From Phycisphaerales bacterium (lineage in GTDB: Bacteria > Planctomycetota > Phycisphaerae > Tepidisphaerales > Tepidisphaeraceae), in contig PMAK01000145.1 in NCBI GenBank assembly GCA_003153655.1, positions 17,136 through 28,996 on the forward strand: DNA of 11,861 nucleotides. Direction: 5' to 3'. Made by a program: the position numbers and the translations under genes. Below are positions 1-7,406 of this stretch, one piece after another. The notes below the pieces were generated by a model. That model ran no database searches and was not told the origin of the DNA. It saw nothing but the letters and a program-made list of their open reading frames with translations. The first letter of the stretch is position 1, and each line of letters begins with the position of its first letter.

Positions 1-989
1 GCCTCCATCAAAACCACCGGAATCCCATCGCGGTCTCCGTTTGAATCCTGCCGGGATGGCAGCGCAAACAGATCCGCCTCCCCAAGCAACGCAAAAACCC
101 TGGAATTGCAGACAGCGCCAAGCCACGTGATCTGATCGCGGCAATTCAAATCCGCGGCCATTTTCTCCAGCCGCCCGCGATCCGGCCCGTCGCCGGCGAT
201 CGTCAGATGCGCGCGGACGCCGCATTTATTCAGCTCCGCCAGCGCGCTGATGGCCGTATCGATTCCCTTTTTCTCGACCAATCGCGCAACAGTGAGAAGT
301 CGCAGGCCGCCGCCTGAACCAGCGTTCATTTTCCCATTCGCATTCACATCCACGCCGCAGCGAATCACCTCATATTTCCCGTCGCTGTCAGCCAGAATCG
401 ATGAATACAAGGCCTGATGCCATCGGCTGATGCACGCAACAAACGCCGCCCGCCGCAGCTTGATCTTCAAAATCGACCGTCGCCGAAAGATATCGTTGGC
501 ATGACCGGTAAAGCTGAATGGAATTCCCATCTGCATCGCCGCGTACATTCCCACCGTCGTCGGAGCATGCGCGAAATGGCAATGAATATGCCGCACCCCG
601 CGCTCACGCAGCCGCCGCGCCAGCCCCAACGCCGCCACCGCTTGCAATGGAATTTTCAACCGCCCGTCAAATCGGAAATGTTCTCCCGATCGAACGGTGT
701 CGCCAAGCGCGGTCAGTAGCGTCCCGAGCGATCGAATCGGATGCCGCAAAATTTCCCCGGCGGCTGACATCAGTGTCTGATTTCTCGCCGAGTCGTAAAC
801 GATCAGCCGATCCCGCTCCAGATCAGCGTCTTCCGTCGGATCCGGCTCATGCAAACTCACCGCGATCACCGGCCATCCGCGCTCGCGCAATCCCCGCACC
901 TCGCGATAAACAAACGTCTCGCTTCTTACCGGGAAGCGACCCACAACATACGCCAGCGGGAAATGCGACGATCCTCCAGCCGGTGTCAT
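1..989 (-). CDS. GT4-family glycosyltransferase, exopolysaccharide (WcaL/EpsD-like) type, 3' end outside window
   Basis: The reading frame is open from an ATG at 987-989 to the left edge (329 full codons), so the C-terminus is missing. It should transfer a sugar from a nucleotide donor to a growing glycan at the cytoplasmic face. The N-terminal half has the acceptor-side pattern of this subfamily: FPVRSETFVYRE at residues 19-30, HIHCHFAH at 134-141 and FTGHANDIF at 160-168. The donor-binding half follows, with LLTVARLVEKKGID at 231-244, IAGDGPDRGRLE at 264-275 and DGIPVVLMEA just before the edge. In the E-x7-E motif the first Glu is Asp321 and the second is Glu329. The start overlaps the stop of the acetyltransferase gene by ATGA, which suggests translational coupling. 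The Shine-Dalgarno is weak (GGGCGG, about 9 nt upstream). The GT4 assignment is firm; donor and acceptor cannot be read from sequence. Confidence 0.93.
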   Translation of the reverse strand, partial: MTPAGGSSHFPLAYVVGRFPVRSETFVYREVRGLRERGWPVIAVSLHEPDPTEDADLERDRLIVYDSARNQTLMSAAGEILRHPIRSLGTLLTALGDTVRSGEHFRFDGRLKIPLQAVAALGLARRLRERGVRHIHCHFAHAPTTVGMYAAMQMGIPFSFTGHANDIFRRRSILKIKLRRAAFVACISRWHQALYSSILADSDGKYEVIRCGVDVNANGKMNAGSGGGLRLLTVARLVEKKGIDTAISALAELNKCGVRAHLTIAGDGPDRGRLEKMAADLNCRDQITWLGAVCNSRVFALLGEADLFALPSRQDSNGDRDGIPVVLME

Positions 990-1513
990 GACGCGTTACC
1001 GCCCGGCTTCGCCTGCACAATGCGAGCGGGAATTCCCACCGCGGTCGCGCCCGCCGGCACATCTTCCAGCACCACGCTCATCGCCCCGATCTTGGCCCCG
1101 CGCCCGATCCGAATCTGCCCAAGCACCTGCGCATACGCCCCAATCTCAACATCATCCTCCACAATCGGCGCCGGGCCGCTGAGCACGCGGTTCCCGATCG
1201 TCACCCCTTGCCGCATCGTGCAATTTGCCCCGATCTTCGCATTAGAATGCACAAAAATATTCCCGAAATGATAGATCCGCAGCCCCGGCCCGATCTCCGC
1301 TTCTTTCGGCAAACTGATTCCAGTAACGGTTTCAACAATTCGAAATCGAAGCCAGTAAATCCGCGAGAGAATCTTCCGCCAAATCCCCGGCCCAAGCCGA
1401 TCCACGCGCCTTCCAAATCGGTATGTCGCAATCGCCCAGATCGATTGCTCGCGCGCAAATGGCCGCCGCGGATACCGCGCCAGGTCAGCCGCGAAATCAG
1501 GATCGTGACTCAT
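986..1513 (-). CDS. Serine acetyltransferase-like left-handed beta-helix O-acetyltransferase
   Basis: This 175-residue protein probably adds an acetyl (or other acyl) group from acyl-CoA to a sugar of the exported glycan. The N-terminal third (residues 15-65) is basic and aromatic, with two Trp-rich helices. From about residue 70 it shows hexapeptide repeats typical of a left-handed beta-helix: IGPGLRI, IFVHSNAKIGANCTMRQGVTIGNR (88-109, quoted in pieces: IGANCTM, GVTIGNR), VEIGAYAQVLGQIRIGRGAKIGA. It ends in the family-typical tail DVPAGATAVGIPARIV (151-166). The His at 82 (YHFGNIFVHS) and His at 89 are candidate catalytic residues by analogy with CysE. It is shorter than a housekeeping CysE because the long N-terminal helical domain is missing, so a WcaB-like polysaccharide acetyltransferase is more likely than cysteine biosynthesis. 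The frame stays open upstream to about 1936, but ATG 1511-1513 is preferred: it has a GAAGG Shine-Dalgarno 7 nt away and an ATGA overlap with the preceding stop. Confidence 0.9.
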   Translation of the reverse strand: MSHDPDFAADLARYPRRPFAREQSIWAIATYRFGRRVDRLGPGIWRKILSRIYWLRFRIVETVTGISLPKEAEIGPGLRIYHFGNIFVHSNAKIGANCTMRQGVTIGNRVLSGPAPIVEDDVEIGAYAQVLGQIRIGRGAKIGAMSVVLEDVPAGATAVGIPARIVQAKPGGNAS

Positions 1514-3687
1514 TGAGCCGCCTTCGCGGGTTGCGGCGCCGGCTGTTTGTATTCGATCGATCGTGATCTGACGCCTCGCATCCGGTCCCGGCGATACTGC
1601 ATCTGTCCCTGAAACCACGCCCACTTCGACACCATCGTCAGCGCAGCATACGCCAATGCCGTTCGCGGCCGAACGCCGCGCATAAACGCCTTGGCCGACA
1701 ACCGCGCGATCTGCACCGGCATCGCCAGCAATAAAATCATCGCCGCGATCTCCCCACCTTCCAATCCTCCCACCACCAGCCCAACCATTCCCGCGACGAT
1801 CACCGCCGCCGGCCACCACACCCCCCAGATGATGGTGCTTTGCGTTTGCCGGGCGAACAGCCGCTCTCCGTCCATTCGGAATCGGCTGTAAACATCCATC
1901 GCGCCATATCCGCCCCGGACCTGTCGTCGCCACCACTGACCAAAACGGGTTATCGCGGCATCGTGCAGCGTCATCTCAGCATCCACCCGAACGATTTTCC
2001 ATTCCGCATGTCGAAGACGCAGGCAAAGCTGCGGCTCTTCACCGGCCATGACCGTGCGATCAAATCCACGAGCCGAACTAAACGGCTCAAGCCGAAACAT
2101 CGCATCCCCGCCAACGCTCTTCGCCGGCCCGACAGGCGTATCCCATTCCAGATCCATCAGCCGATTATAAATCGAACGGTGTGGAAATCGCTCCCGCCGC
2201 CGCCCGCAAACCGCTGCGATCGCCATATCCGCGTCAAACGCCTGCCGGGCGCGAGCGAGCCACGAAGGCCGAAGTTCGCAATCCCCGTCCAGAAATTGCA
2301 CATACTCCACATCCGGCGCAATCTCCTTGAGCCGCTCAACGCCTTCATTCCTCGCCCGGGCGGCGTTGAATGGAGCGCTCGCGTCCAGTTCCACCACTTC
2401 AGCTCCAATCCGTTTCGCATTGGCGACGCTCTGATCTTTACTCGCGGAATCGACATAAACCACCGCGGCGGTTTTTCCTTTCACCGATTCCAAACAGCGC
2501 ACCAGCCGCTCCCCCTCATTGCGGCCGATCACCACGACGCCGACATCATCCAGTGGCTGGTCCGACGACTTCGCGGAAGCCGGTGAATACGACGCATCGC
2601 AAAGCTGCTGAAGGAAACTCGAATATTGTTCAGCGATTCCCGCCCAGGCAAATCGCCGCTGCACAAGCTGGCGCCGGCGCGAAACATTCTCCGCCGATTG
2701 ATCGTCCATCGCCCGCAAAACCGCGGCGATAACCGCCTGCTCATCCGCGCAATCAACAAGGTGTCCACAATCTTCCAGCGTCCATCGCGTGACTTCCCAA
2801 TCATGCGTCACAATCGGCAGCCCCGTCGCCAGCGCTTCCATATACGCATTGGCCGAAGCCTCATCCCGGCTCATGTGCATAAAAACATCCGCGCACCGAT
2901 ACAACCCCGGCATCCGATCACGCGGCAATGAAACGCGACGATATCTCCCCGCCAAAAGCCGCCGCGCCTCATCATCCACCTGCTGACGGCATTCCCCATC
3001 GCCCGCCACAATCAAAAACAACCCCGGAATTTTCGCGGCCGCGCGAACACCTTCAATGACTCGCTTCGATTCAATCAGCGCACTGACCATCAGCGCCACA
3101 GCTCCCTCCGCCGGCAATCCATACGCCGCCCGATGTCTCTCACCGGGCGAAAAGATGTCCGGATCGACACCATTGGGAATCAGCGCGGAAAAATAACGTT
3201 CTGCGTGCTTCGCAAAATATTGGGGATTCGTGCAGACCAATCCATCGCAATCAAAGAACCGATACTCCGCCGAACGGCTCTCCACCATCCAGTCGCCGTT
3301 CTCGGTGACAAACACATGTTTCGGATATTCGCCAAGCCCCCGGCGGAGAATCCAATTCACATACGGATACGAGCACCCAACCGTGACATCAAATTCCACC
3401 GGCCGATATTTCACCATCAACCCCGCCGAAAATGTCAGCTCCTCCCATGCATAATGTGAGCGCAGGCACGGAAATTTCGGCCACTTCTCAAAAAATTCGC
3501 GTCGGATGCAGGGGATTTGGATGTAAGTATAGGGTTGCCCCGGACGCGGCGGCCCGGAACCAAAAACGCTGACGTCATGTCCGAGAAGTGCCAGCCGCCC
3601 CGCGATCTGCTCGAACGCCGTCTCCGCCCCTCGCACCACGCGGTGCAATCCCGGCAGCGCAAAGGCGATGCGAAGGCGGCGCGACAT
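1510..3687 (-). CDS. Two-domain GT4-GT2 glycosyltransferase fusion with C-terminal membrane segments
   Basis: At 725 residues this is about twice the length of a single glycosyltransferase. Residues 4-362 are a GT-B fold GT4 enzyme: an N-terminal Rossmann strand with an acceptor loop (LPGLHRVVRGAE), ALIPNGVDPDIF at 168-179, VAGDGE at 227-232, and an intact E-x7-E motif (Glu276 to Glu284) followed by ATGLPIV. After a short linker (365-380) a GT-A fold GT2 enzyme begins with VGVVVIGRNEGERLVRCL. It has VDSASKDQS near 412, the DxD-type metal site LDGDCELRPSW near 466, and AGEEPQLCLRLR near 548. A QWWRRQ segment lies near 584, where processive enzymes carry QxxRW. Two hydrophobic stretches (about 620-640 and 646-662) probably anchor the C-terminus in the inner membrane. 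ATG 3685-3687 is chosen over an in-frame GTG at 3696 because AAGAGGTGA lies 5 nt upstream of the ATG. Two successive transfers by one chain are inferred from the two intact domains. Confidence 0.92.
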   Translation of the reverse strand: MSRRLRIAFALPGLHRVVRGAETAFEQIAGRLALLGHDVSVFGSGPPRPGQPYTYIQIPCIRREFFEKWPKFPCLRSHYAWEELTFSAGLMVKYRPVEFDVTVGCSYPYVNWILRRGLGEYPKHVFVTENGDWMVESRSAEYRFFDCDGLVCTNPQYFAKHAERYFSALIPNGVDPDIFSPGERHRAAYGLPAEGAVALMVSALIESKRVIEGVRAAAKIPGLFLIVAGDGECRQQVDDEARRLLAGRYRRVSLPRDRMPGLYRCADVFMHMSRDEASANAYMEALATGLPIVTHDWEVTRWTLEDCGHLVDCADEQAVIAAVLRAMDDQSAENVSRRRQLVQRRFAWAGIAEQYSSFLQQLCDASYSPASAKSSDQPLDDVGVVVIGRNEGERLVRCLESVKGKTAAVVYVDSASKDQSVANAKRIGAEVVELDASAPFNAARARNEGVERLKEIAPDVEYVQFLDGDCELRPSWLARARQAFDADMAIAAVCGRRRERFPHRSIYNRLMDLEWDTPVGPAKSVGGDAMFRLEPFSSARGFDRTVMAGEEPQLCLRLRHAEWKIVRVDAEMTLHDAAITRFGQWWRRQVRGGYGAMDVYSRFRMDGERLFARQTQSTIIWGVWWPAAVIVAGMVGLVVGGLEGGEIAAMILLLAMPVQIARLSAKAFMRGVRPRTALAYAALTMVSKWAWFQGQMQYRRDRMRGVRSRSIEYKQPAPQPAKAAQ
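1521..1525 (-). promoter_or_regulatory. Shine-Dalgarno that fixes the acetyltransferase start
   Basis: GAAGG on the minus strand, 7 nt before the ATG at 1511-1513 and inside the 3' end of the fusion glycosyltransferase gene. It favours the 175-residue product over longer in-frame versions that would run through the fusion gene. Confidence 0.55.
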
Positions 3688-3701
3688 TCCGGTCACCTCT
3701 T
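3688..3701 (-). promoter_or_regulatory. Strong ribosome binding site containing the upstream stop codon
   Basis: On the minus strand AAGAGGTGA (3701-3693) is followed by CCGGA and then ATG. It matches the 16S anti-Shine-Dalgarno complement except for one missing G. The TGA that ends the preceding GT2 gene is the last three bases of this element. Terminating ribosomes would therefore sit directly on the initiation site. This decides the start of the fusion gene at 3687 rather than at the GTG that overlaps the stop. Confidence 0.75.
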
Positions 3702-4664
3702 ATGCGCATCGGCCGGCCAATGCAACAGCATCGCCAGCATATCCCGCTGCGTCGCGAATTCCGGCGTGCTGCGCCGGCCGCGCACCAGCAGCTTCAGAAA
3801 ACGCAAACCAAAGCTCGCGATGTCCACCATGCGAAGAAGAATCTCCGCCGCGATCCCATAGCAGCGCCGCTGCATCAGGTATCTCGCCTGCCAGCGCATC
3901 GCGTCGCGCTCCTTCGGATCAAGCCGACTCGGATCGCTCGATGCTCCGCCCAAATGAATCACCGCCGCGCGCGGATCGTACCAGACTTTCCAGTCGTGGT
4001 GTCGCGCCCGGCAGCAAAATTCAACGTCTTCGCCGTAAAAGAAGAACTGCGTATCCAGGCCGCCAAGTTTGTCGACGACCTTGCGGCGAATAAACATAAA
4101 CGCGCCGCCCACCCATTCAACCTCGCGGGAAACCGTCCGCCGGTCCCAACCCGGATCGTCCAAATTCGCCCAGGTGAACGCCTTCGGCCAAAGCCAGGGC
4201 AGACCAAAACTATTCGCCGCCATCCGCAGTGGCGTCGGCAATCGCCGAGCCGTGTTCTGCACCGATTGATCCGGATTCAGAAGCAGGCAGCTCATCACCC
4301 CGATCTCGCGATCCCCCTGCATTGTTTCATAGCAATGCCGCAGCACATTCGGCTGCACAATCGTATCGCTGTTCAGCAGCAAAACGTACTTCGTCTCGAA
4401 GTGATCCAGCAATCTATCCAGAGCCAGATTGTTCCCGCCCGCGAACCCGAGATTTTTCGTCGAAGGGATCAGCGTGACCCAGCGTTTCCAGTCTTTGGCC
4501 GCGATCGCATCACGCAACATGCGAACCGAATCATCGCCCGAAGCGTTGTCGACAATGATGACATGCGAGTCCGGTACATCGTCAATTTGAGGCGCAAGCG
4601 AGGCCAGACAGTCCAGCGTGAGCTTGGGCGTCCGATAATTGATGATGACAACGATCAAATTCAT
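3693..4664 (-). CDS. GT2-family glycosyltransferase, rhamnosyltransferase (WbbL) type
   Basis: A 323-residue GT-A fold enzyme of a normal length for the family. It opens with MNLIVVIINYRTPKLTLDCL and has the nucleotide-binding VIIVDNASGDDS at 35-46. The PSTKNLGFAGGNN segment at 67-79 is characteristic of the WbbL/rhamnosyltransferase branch. The metal-binding DxD equivalent is LLLNSDT (95-101). The acceptor region carries VEWVGGAFMFIRR (182-194) and the catalytic-base motif FFYGEDVEFCCRAR (208-221), where Asp213 is the likely base. The C-terminal 60 residues are amphipathic and basic and may lie on the membrane. dTDP-rhamnose is a common donor in this branch, but other donors occur, so the sugar is not assigned. 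An AGGGGGA Shine-Dalgarno lies 7 nt before the ATG, and the start overlaps the preceding stop by ATGA. Confidence 0.93.
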   Translation of the reverse strand: MNLIVVIINYRTPKLTLDCLASLAPQIDDVPDSHVIIVDNASGDDSVRMLRDAIAAKDWKRWVTLIPSTKNLGFAGGNNLALDRLLDHFETKYVLLLNSDTIVQPNVLRHCYETMQGDREIGVMSCLLLNPDQSVQNTARRLPTPLRMAANSFGLPWLWPKAFTWANLDDPGWDRRTVSREVEWVGGAFMFIRRKVVDKLGGLDTQFFFYGEDVEFCCRARHHDWKVWYDPRAAVIHLGGASSDPSRLDPKERDAMRWQARYLMQRRCYGIAAEILLRMVDIASFGLRFLKLLVRGRRSTPEFATQRDMLAMLLHWPADAHKR

Positions 4665-5932
4665 GCAGCCGTCCCCCTATTCGCCATACTCTTTGTTCGG
4701 TTATGGCGGCCCACAGCTTCAATCGTCCATTCCGCACGGCGTCGATACCAGTTTTCAGATGCGTGATAATCTGCCGCACCCCGTGCTACTCGCGAAACCG
4801 CGGACAAGCGACCCCGATTCTGATCGAGTTTCACCAGCGCCGCAGCCGATTCGTCGATCCGATCCCGCGGCAATAGGCACGTCGCATGCTCCTGGGCATC
4901 CCGCTCCCGAACGTAGTCAATATCGAACGCAACCAGCGGCAATCCCGCCGCATATCCGTCAAAAATCATCCGGGGTGTGTCCTCAGCCGTCGGCGTGAAG
5001 AGCAGCCCATCGTATTCCGCGAGACGCTTCAGCAGGCTCGCATCGTATGGTACGGATCCGTGAAACTTCACCTGATCCGTAAGCCCCAGCGACTGCGTCA
5101 TCGATTCAAATTTTCCGCGTTCGCTTCCATCGCCGATGATGTCGAATTCGATAGTCGCCCCGCGCGATTTCGCGCCCGCGAGAATCTGCAGACTTCGATC
5201 AACGCCTTTGCGCCCCGTCAGTCGCCCGCAATAAACCAGCCGAAGCGCCCGCGGCTGACTCACCGTCGCCAGACGCCGCTCCAGTTGTTCCTCACCGACA
5301 ATGTCCGCCAGTCCGAACGATGTATCGTGAAACTCCTTCGCATTCTTCGCATAGCCGCCATATCGCTTAATCAGTGATGTCCCCTTTAAAAGCGAAAGAT
5401 CCGCCCGCGCCACACCCCAGCGGCACATCCGCTCGTAGATCCGCACATACGCTCCAACCTTCGCCCGCTGGATCGCGCCATGATCCGCAAACAGCTCCCG
5501 CTGCTGGACGACGTTGTCCGTATCCTGCACAAAAACTGTCGGCTTCCCAAACCGCAACCCGGCCCGAAATCCCTCGAAGGCGATCGGACGATAAACATCA
5601 TCCACGCCGGCATGCACGACCTGCGCATCACCGGCAAGACTCGCCAGGTCTGCTTTCCAGCGGGCGCGATCCTTCAACCAAAACCGTCGCGCCCGGCACC
5701 GTTTGTCGAAGCTTGGAAAAAGTTTCAACCCATCCGCATGGGCCGGAACCTCAACGAGCGCCTGTTCAGTCGAAGCGCTCTTTGCCGGCAGGCTGGGCGC
5801 AGCAACGACAATCTCGCCAAATCGCCCCCCAAAACTGTCCCGCAGCAGGAGCAACGAGCGATGCCACTCCGTGGTGACCAGTTTTCGGTCGCCATCGAGA
5901 TAAATCGGAACTTGGATGGGTACGAGATACAT
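4661..5932 (-). CDS. GT4-family glycosyltransferase
   Basis: A 423-residue GT-B fold enzyme expected to act on the lipid-linked glycan at the cytoplasmic side. The N-terminal domain (1-215) starts with the strand YLVPIQVPIYLDGDRKLVTTEWHRS (two pieces: IQVPIYLDG, VTTEWHRS) and has FVQDTDN at 134-140. The donor domain begins at about 230 with LRLVYCGRLTGRKGVDRSLQ, then IIGDGSERGKFE at 265-276 and VKFHGSVPYD at 288-297. The E-x7-E motif reads EDTPRMIFDGYAAGLPLVAF (317-336): Glu317 is kept but the second acidic residue is Asp325. No obvious Shine-Dalgarno precedes the ATG at 5930-5932, and no other in-frame ATG, GTG or TTG lies between it and the stop of the upstream gene. The gap to that gene is 29 nt. 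Motifs make GT4 secure; the substrate is unknown. Confidence 0.91.
   Translation of the reverse strand: MYLVPIQVPIYLDGDRKLVTTEWHRSLLLLRDSFGGRFGEIVVAAPSLPAKSASTEQALVEVPAHADGLKLFPSFDKRCRARRFWLKDRARWKADLASLAGDAQVVHAGVDDVYRPIAFEGFRAGLRFGKPTVFVQDTDNVVQQRELFADHGAIQRAKVGAYVRIYERMCRWGVARADLSLLKGTSLIKRYGGYAKNAKEFHDTSFGLADIVGEEQLERRLATVSQPRALRLVYCGRLTGRKGVDRSLQILAGAKSRGATIEFDIIGDGSERGKFESMTQSLGLTDQVKFHGSVPYDASLLKRLAEYDGLLFTPTAEDTPRMIFDGYAAGLPLVAFDIDYVRERDAQEHATCLLPRDRIDESAAALVKLDQNRGRLSAVSRVARGAADYHASENWYRRRAEWTIEAVGRHNRTKSMANRGTAA
4672..4678 (-). promoter_or_regulatory. Shine-Dalgarno for the GT2 gene, inside the preceding gene
   Basis: AGGGGGA on the minus strand sits 7 nt before the ATG at 4662-4664, within the last codons of the upstream GT4 gene. 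It supports both the start choice and direct reinitiation across the ATGA overlap. Confidence 0.6.
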
Positions 5933-5961
5933 CGGGATCGCGAATCGAATGCGGCGCGGGG

Positions 5962-7365
5962 TTAAGCCGATAGAGGGCCGTGCCCCATTGGAATCGCGCG
6001 GGCCGGCGCGGCAGTCATGTAATTGGGGTGGGTCGGCGCCGGTTGCGCCGAATGGCGCAGCGAAAAGGCCATTCCCGTCAGTCCGCCGGCGCAGAGAATA
6101 AAAATCGGATTCACCATCGCGTTAAAGCACAAATCCGACATGTGCTGCGTGAGCAAAACCCCCAGCGCAGCAGCGGGTGCAGCCCCGGGATGGCTCCAGT
6201 AGCGCACCGGAATCCTCCACGCCAGTAGCAGCACAGGCATCAGCAGTGCGACCGTCATCGAAATCAGGCCGATCAGTCCGTACTTTCCGAATGCGATGAT
6301 CCACATCTGATCCGGCACGCCGTGCTCTCCCTGTTCTTCGTTTTTGTCATAGAGCTTCCATCCGGTCCAGCCATAGATCGGAGATTCCAGCGCCCGGTCC
6401 GCCAGCACGCGTTCGCTGGAAAGCCTCACATGCAGCGATTGCGCCGAGCGCGGATCGTACTCTTCCAGAAACGCGATCAGGTCTTTTCCGGTCCACGTAT
6501 CAGTCGTCCGCAGATATATCCACGTCGGCGGCCCCAGAGTCAGGAGAATGATCCAGATACTCCACCGGGTCACACGGGTCAGCCACAGCACGCCTAACGC
6601 GATCACCATGAGCGCAATCGCTCCGACAGAATGGCAGCCCGCGGCTGTTATGATCAGGATCAGCGCCACCCAACCCATTTTTATTCCCATGACCCGGTCG
6701 ATTGCTTTTGACCACCAGAGCCAGAAAGCCGTCATCGCCGCCGTGGACATCCACATCGACACCGCAAGACCGTGCTGCATGAACACCATCGGCCTGAAGC
6801 CGCCGTATCGCTTCGATTGCGCGAATTCATATTGCGAATAGCCGTAGACGATCCGGTGCAGTTGGGGGCTCATCCGCACTTCGTACCAGACGAGTGGAAC
6901 ATAGAGCAGCCCGCCGACGATGATCCCTTGCGCCAATTCGCGCAATCCTTTGAGATCGTTGAAATAGAGTCTTCCGATGAAGTAGGGCAATCCCCAGTCC
7001 GTAATCTGGTAGGCAATCCCGGACAGCCCGTCATAAGGCCCACGATTATTGAAATAGGATGAAATGAACGGGCACGTGCACCAGACGAACATGGGAATGT
7101 CCCAGATCGTCGGGCGAAAGGCCAGAATCCTGTCCAGGTCAAAGATGAACGTGCCGAGGATCACCCCAATGCACGCCGCTGACATCTTGTTGTAGTCGGT
7201 AAACCCGTGCAGCGGCAGATCCGACATCGGCAGGAACAGCCACGCGACAAGGAAGTTGTAAATGACGGCCTTGCGCGGCGGCAGCAGCGCAAAAAGAATA
7301 AAGCAGAACGGGATATACCCGAACAACGCGATGGGAACGAGACTATTGCCGCGCATTAAAAACAT
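5962..7365 (-). CDS. Polytopic O-antigen polymerase/ligase-like (Wzy/WaaL superfamily) membrane protein
   Basis: A 467-residue inner-membrane protein with about ten to twelve hydrophobic segments, among them residues 8-28, 62-77, 89-104, 143-163, 197-217, 229-243, 245-263, 268-284, 354-383 and 418-436. Between 285 and 353 lies a large hydrophilic loop, presumably periplasmic. It carries the pattern seen in this superfamily: RLSSERVLADRALESPIYGW (314-333), then GEHGVPDQMWIIAFGKYGLI (346-365), where the His and the Gly-Leu-Ile-Gly match the ligase/polymerase signature. Members join undecaprenyl-linked glycan to a repeat chain (Wzy) or to lipid A core or another acceptor (WaaL); sequence alone does not separate the two. 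The frame stays open to a TTG at 7491 inside the preceding gene, but ATG 7363-7365 gives a start right at the first membrane segment. TTG 7399-7401 and ATG 7354-7356 are alternatives. The C-terminal 30 residues are Pro/Ala-rich. Confidence 0.85.
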   Translation of the reverse strand: MFLMRGNSLVPIALFGYIPFCFILFALLPPRKAVIYNFLVAWLFLPMSDLPLHGFTDYNKMSAACIGVILGTFIFDLDRILAFRPTIWDIPMFVWCTCPFISSYFNNRGPYDGLSGIAYQITDWGLPYFIGRLYFNDLKGLRELAQGIIVGGLLYVPLVWYEVRMSPQLHRIVYGYSQYEFAQSKRYGGFRPMVFMQHGLAVSMWMSTAAMTAFWLWWSKAIDRVMGIKMGWVALILIITAAGCHSVGAIALMVIALGVLWLTRVTRWSIWIILLTLGPPTWIYLRTTDTWTGKDLIAFLEEYDPRSAQSLHVRLSSERVLADRALESPIYGWTGWKLYDKNEEQGEHGVPDQMWIIAFGKYGLIGLISMTVALLMPVLLLAWRIPVRYWSHPGAAPAAALGVLLTQHMSDLCFNAMVNPIFILCAGGLTGMAFSLRHSAQPAPTHPNYMTAAPARAIPMGHGPLSA

Positions 7366-7406
7366 GAGAATGCTCAAACCTAAACGGACACGCCGGACCA
7401 AGCCCT

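Noticed and set aside
986..1936. A 316-residue version of the acetyltransferase
   Set aside because: The first 141 residues are the out-of-frame reading of the GT4-GT2 fusion gene, Gly/Arg-rich and motif-free. The ATG at 1513 has a Shine-Dalgarno and an ATGA overlap.
3588..4766. A 392-codon open frame on the plus strand
   Set aside because: It lies wholly antisense to the GT2 gene and its neighbours. The product is Arg/Pro/His-rich and low in complexity, has no recognisable motif, and is explained by GC-rich codon bias on the other strand.
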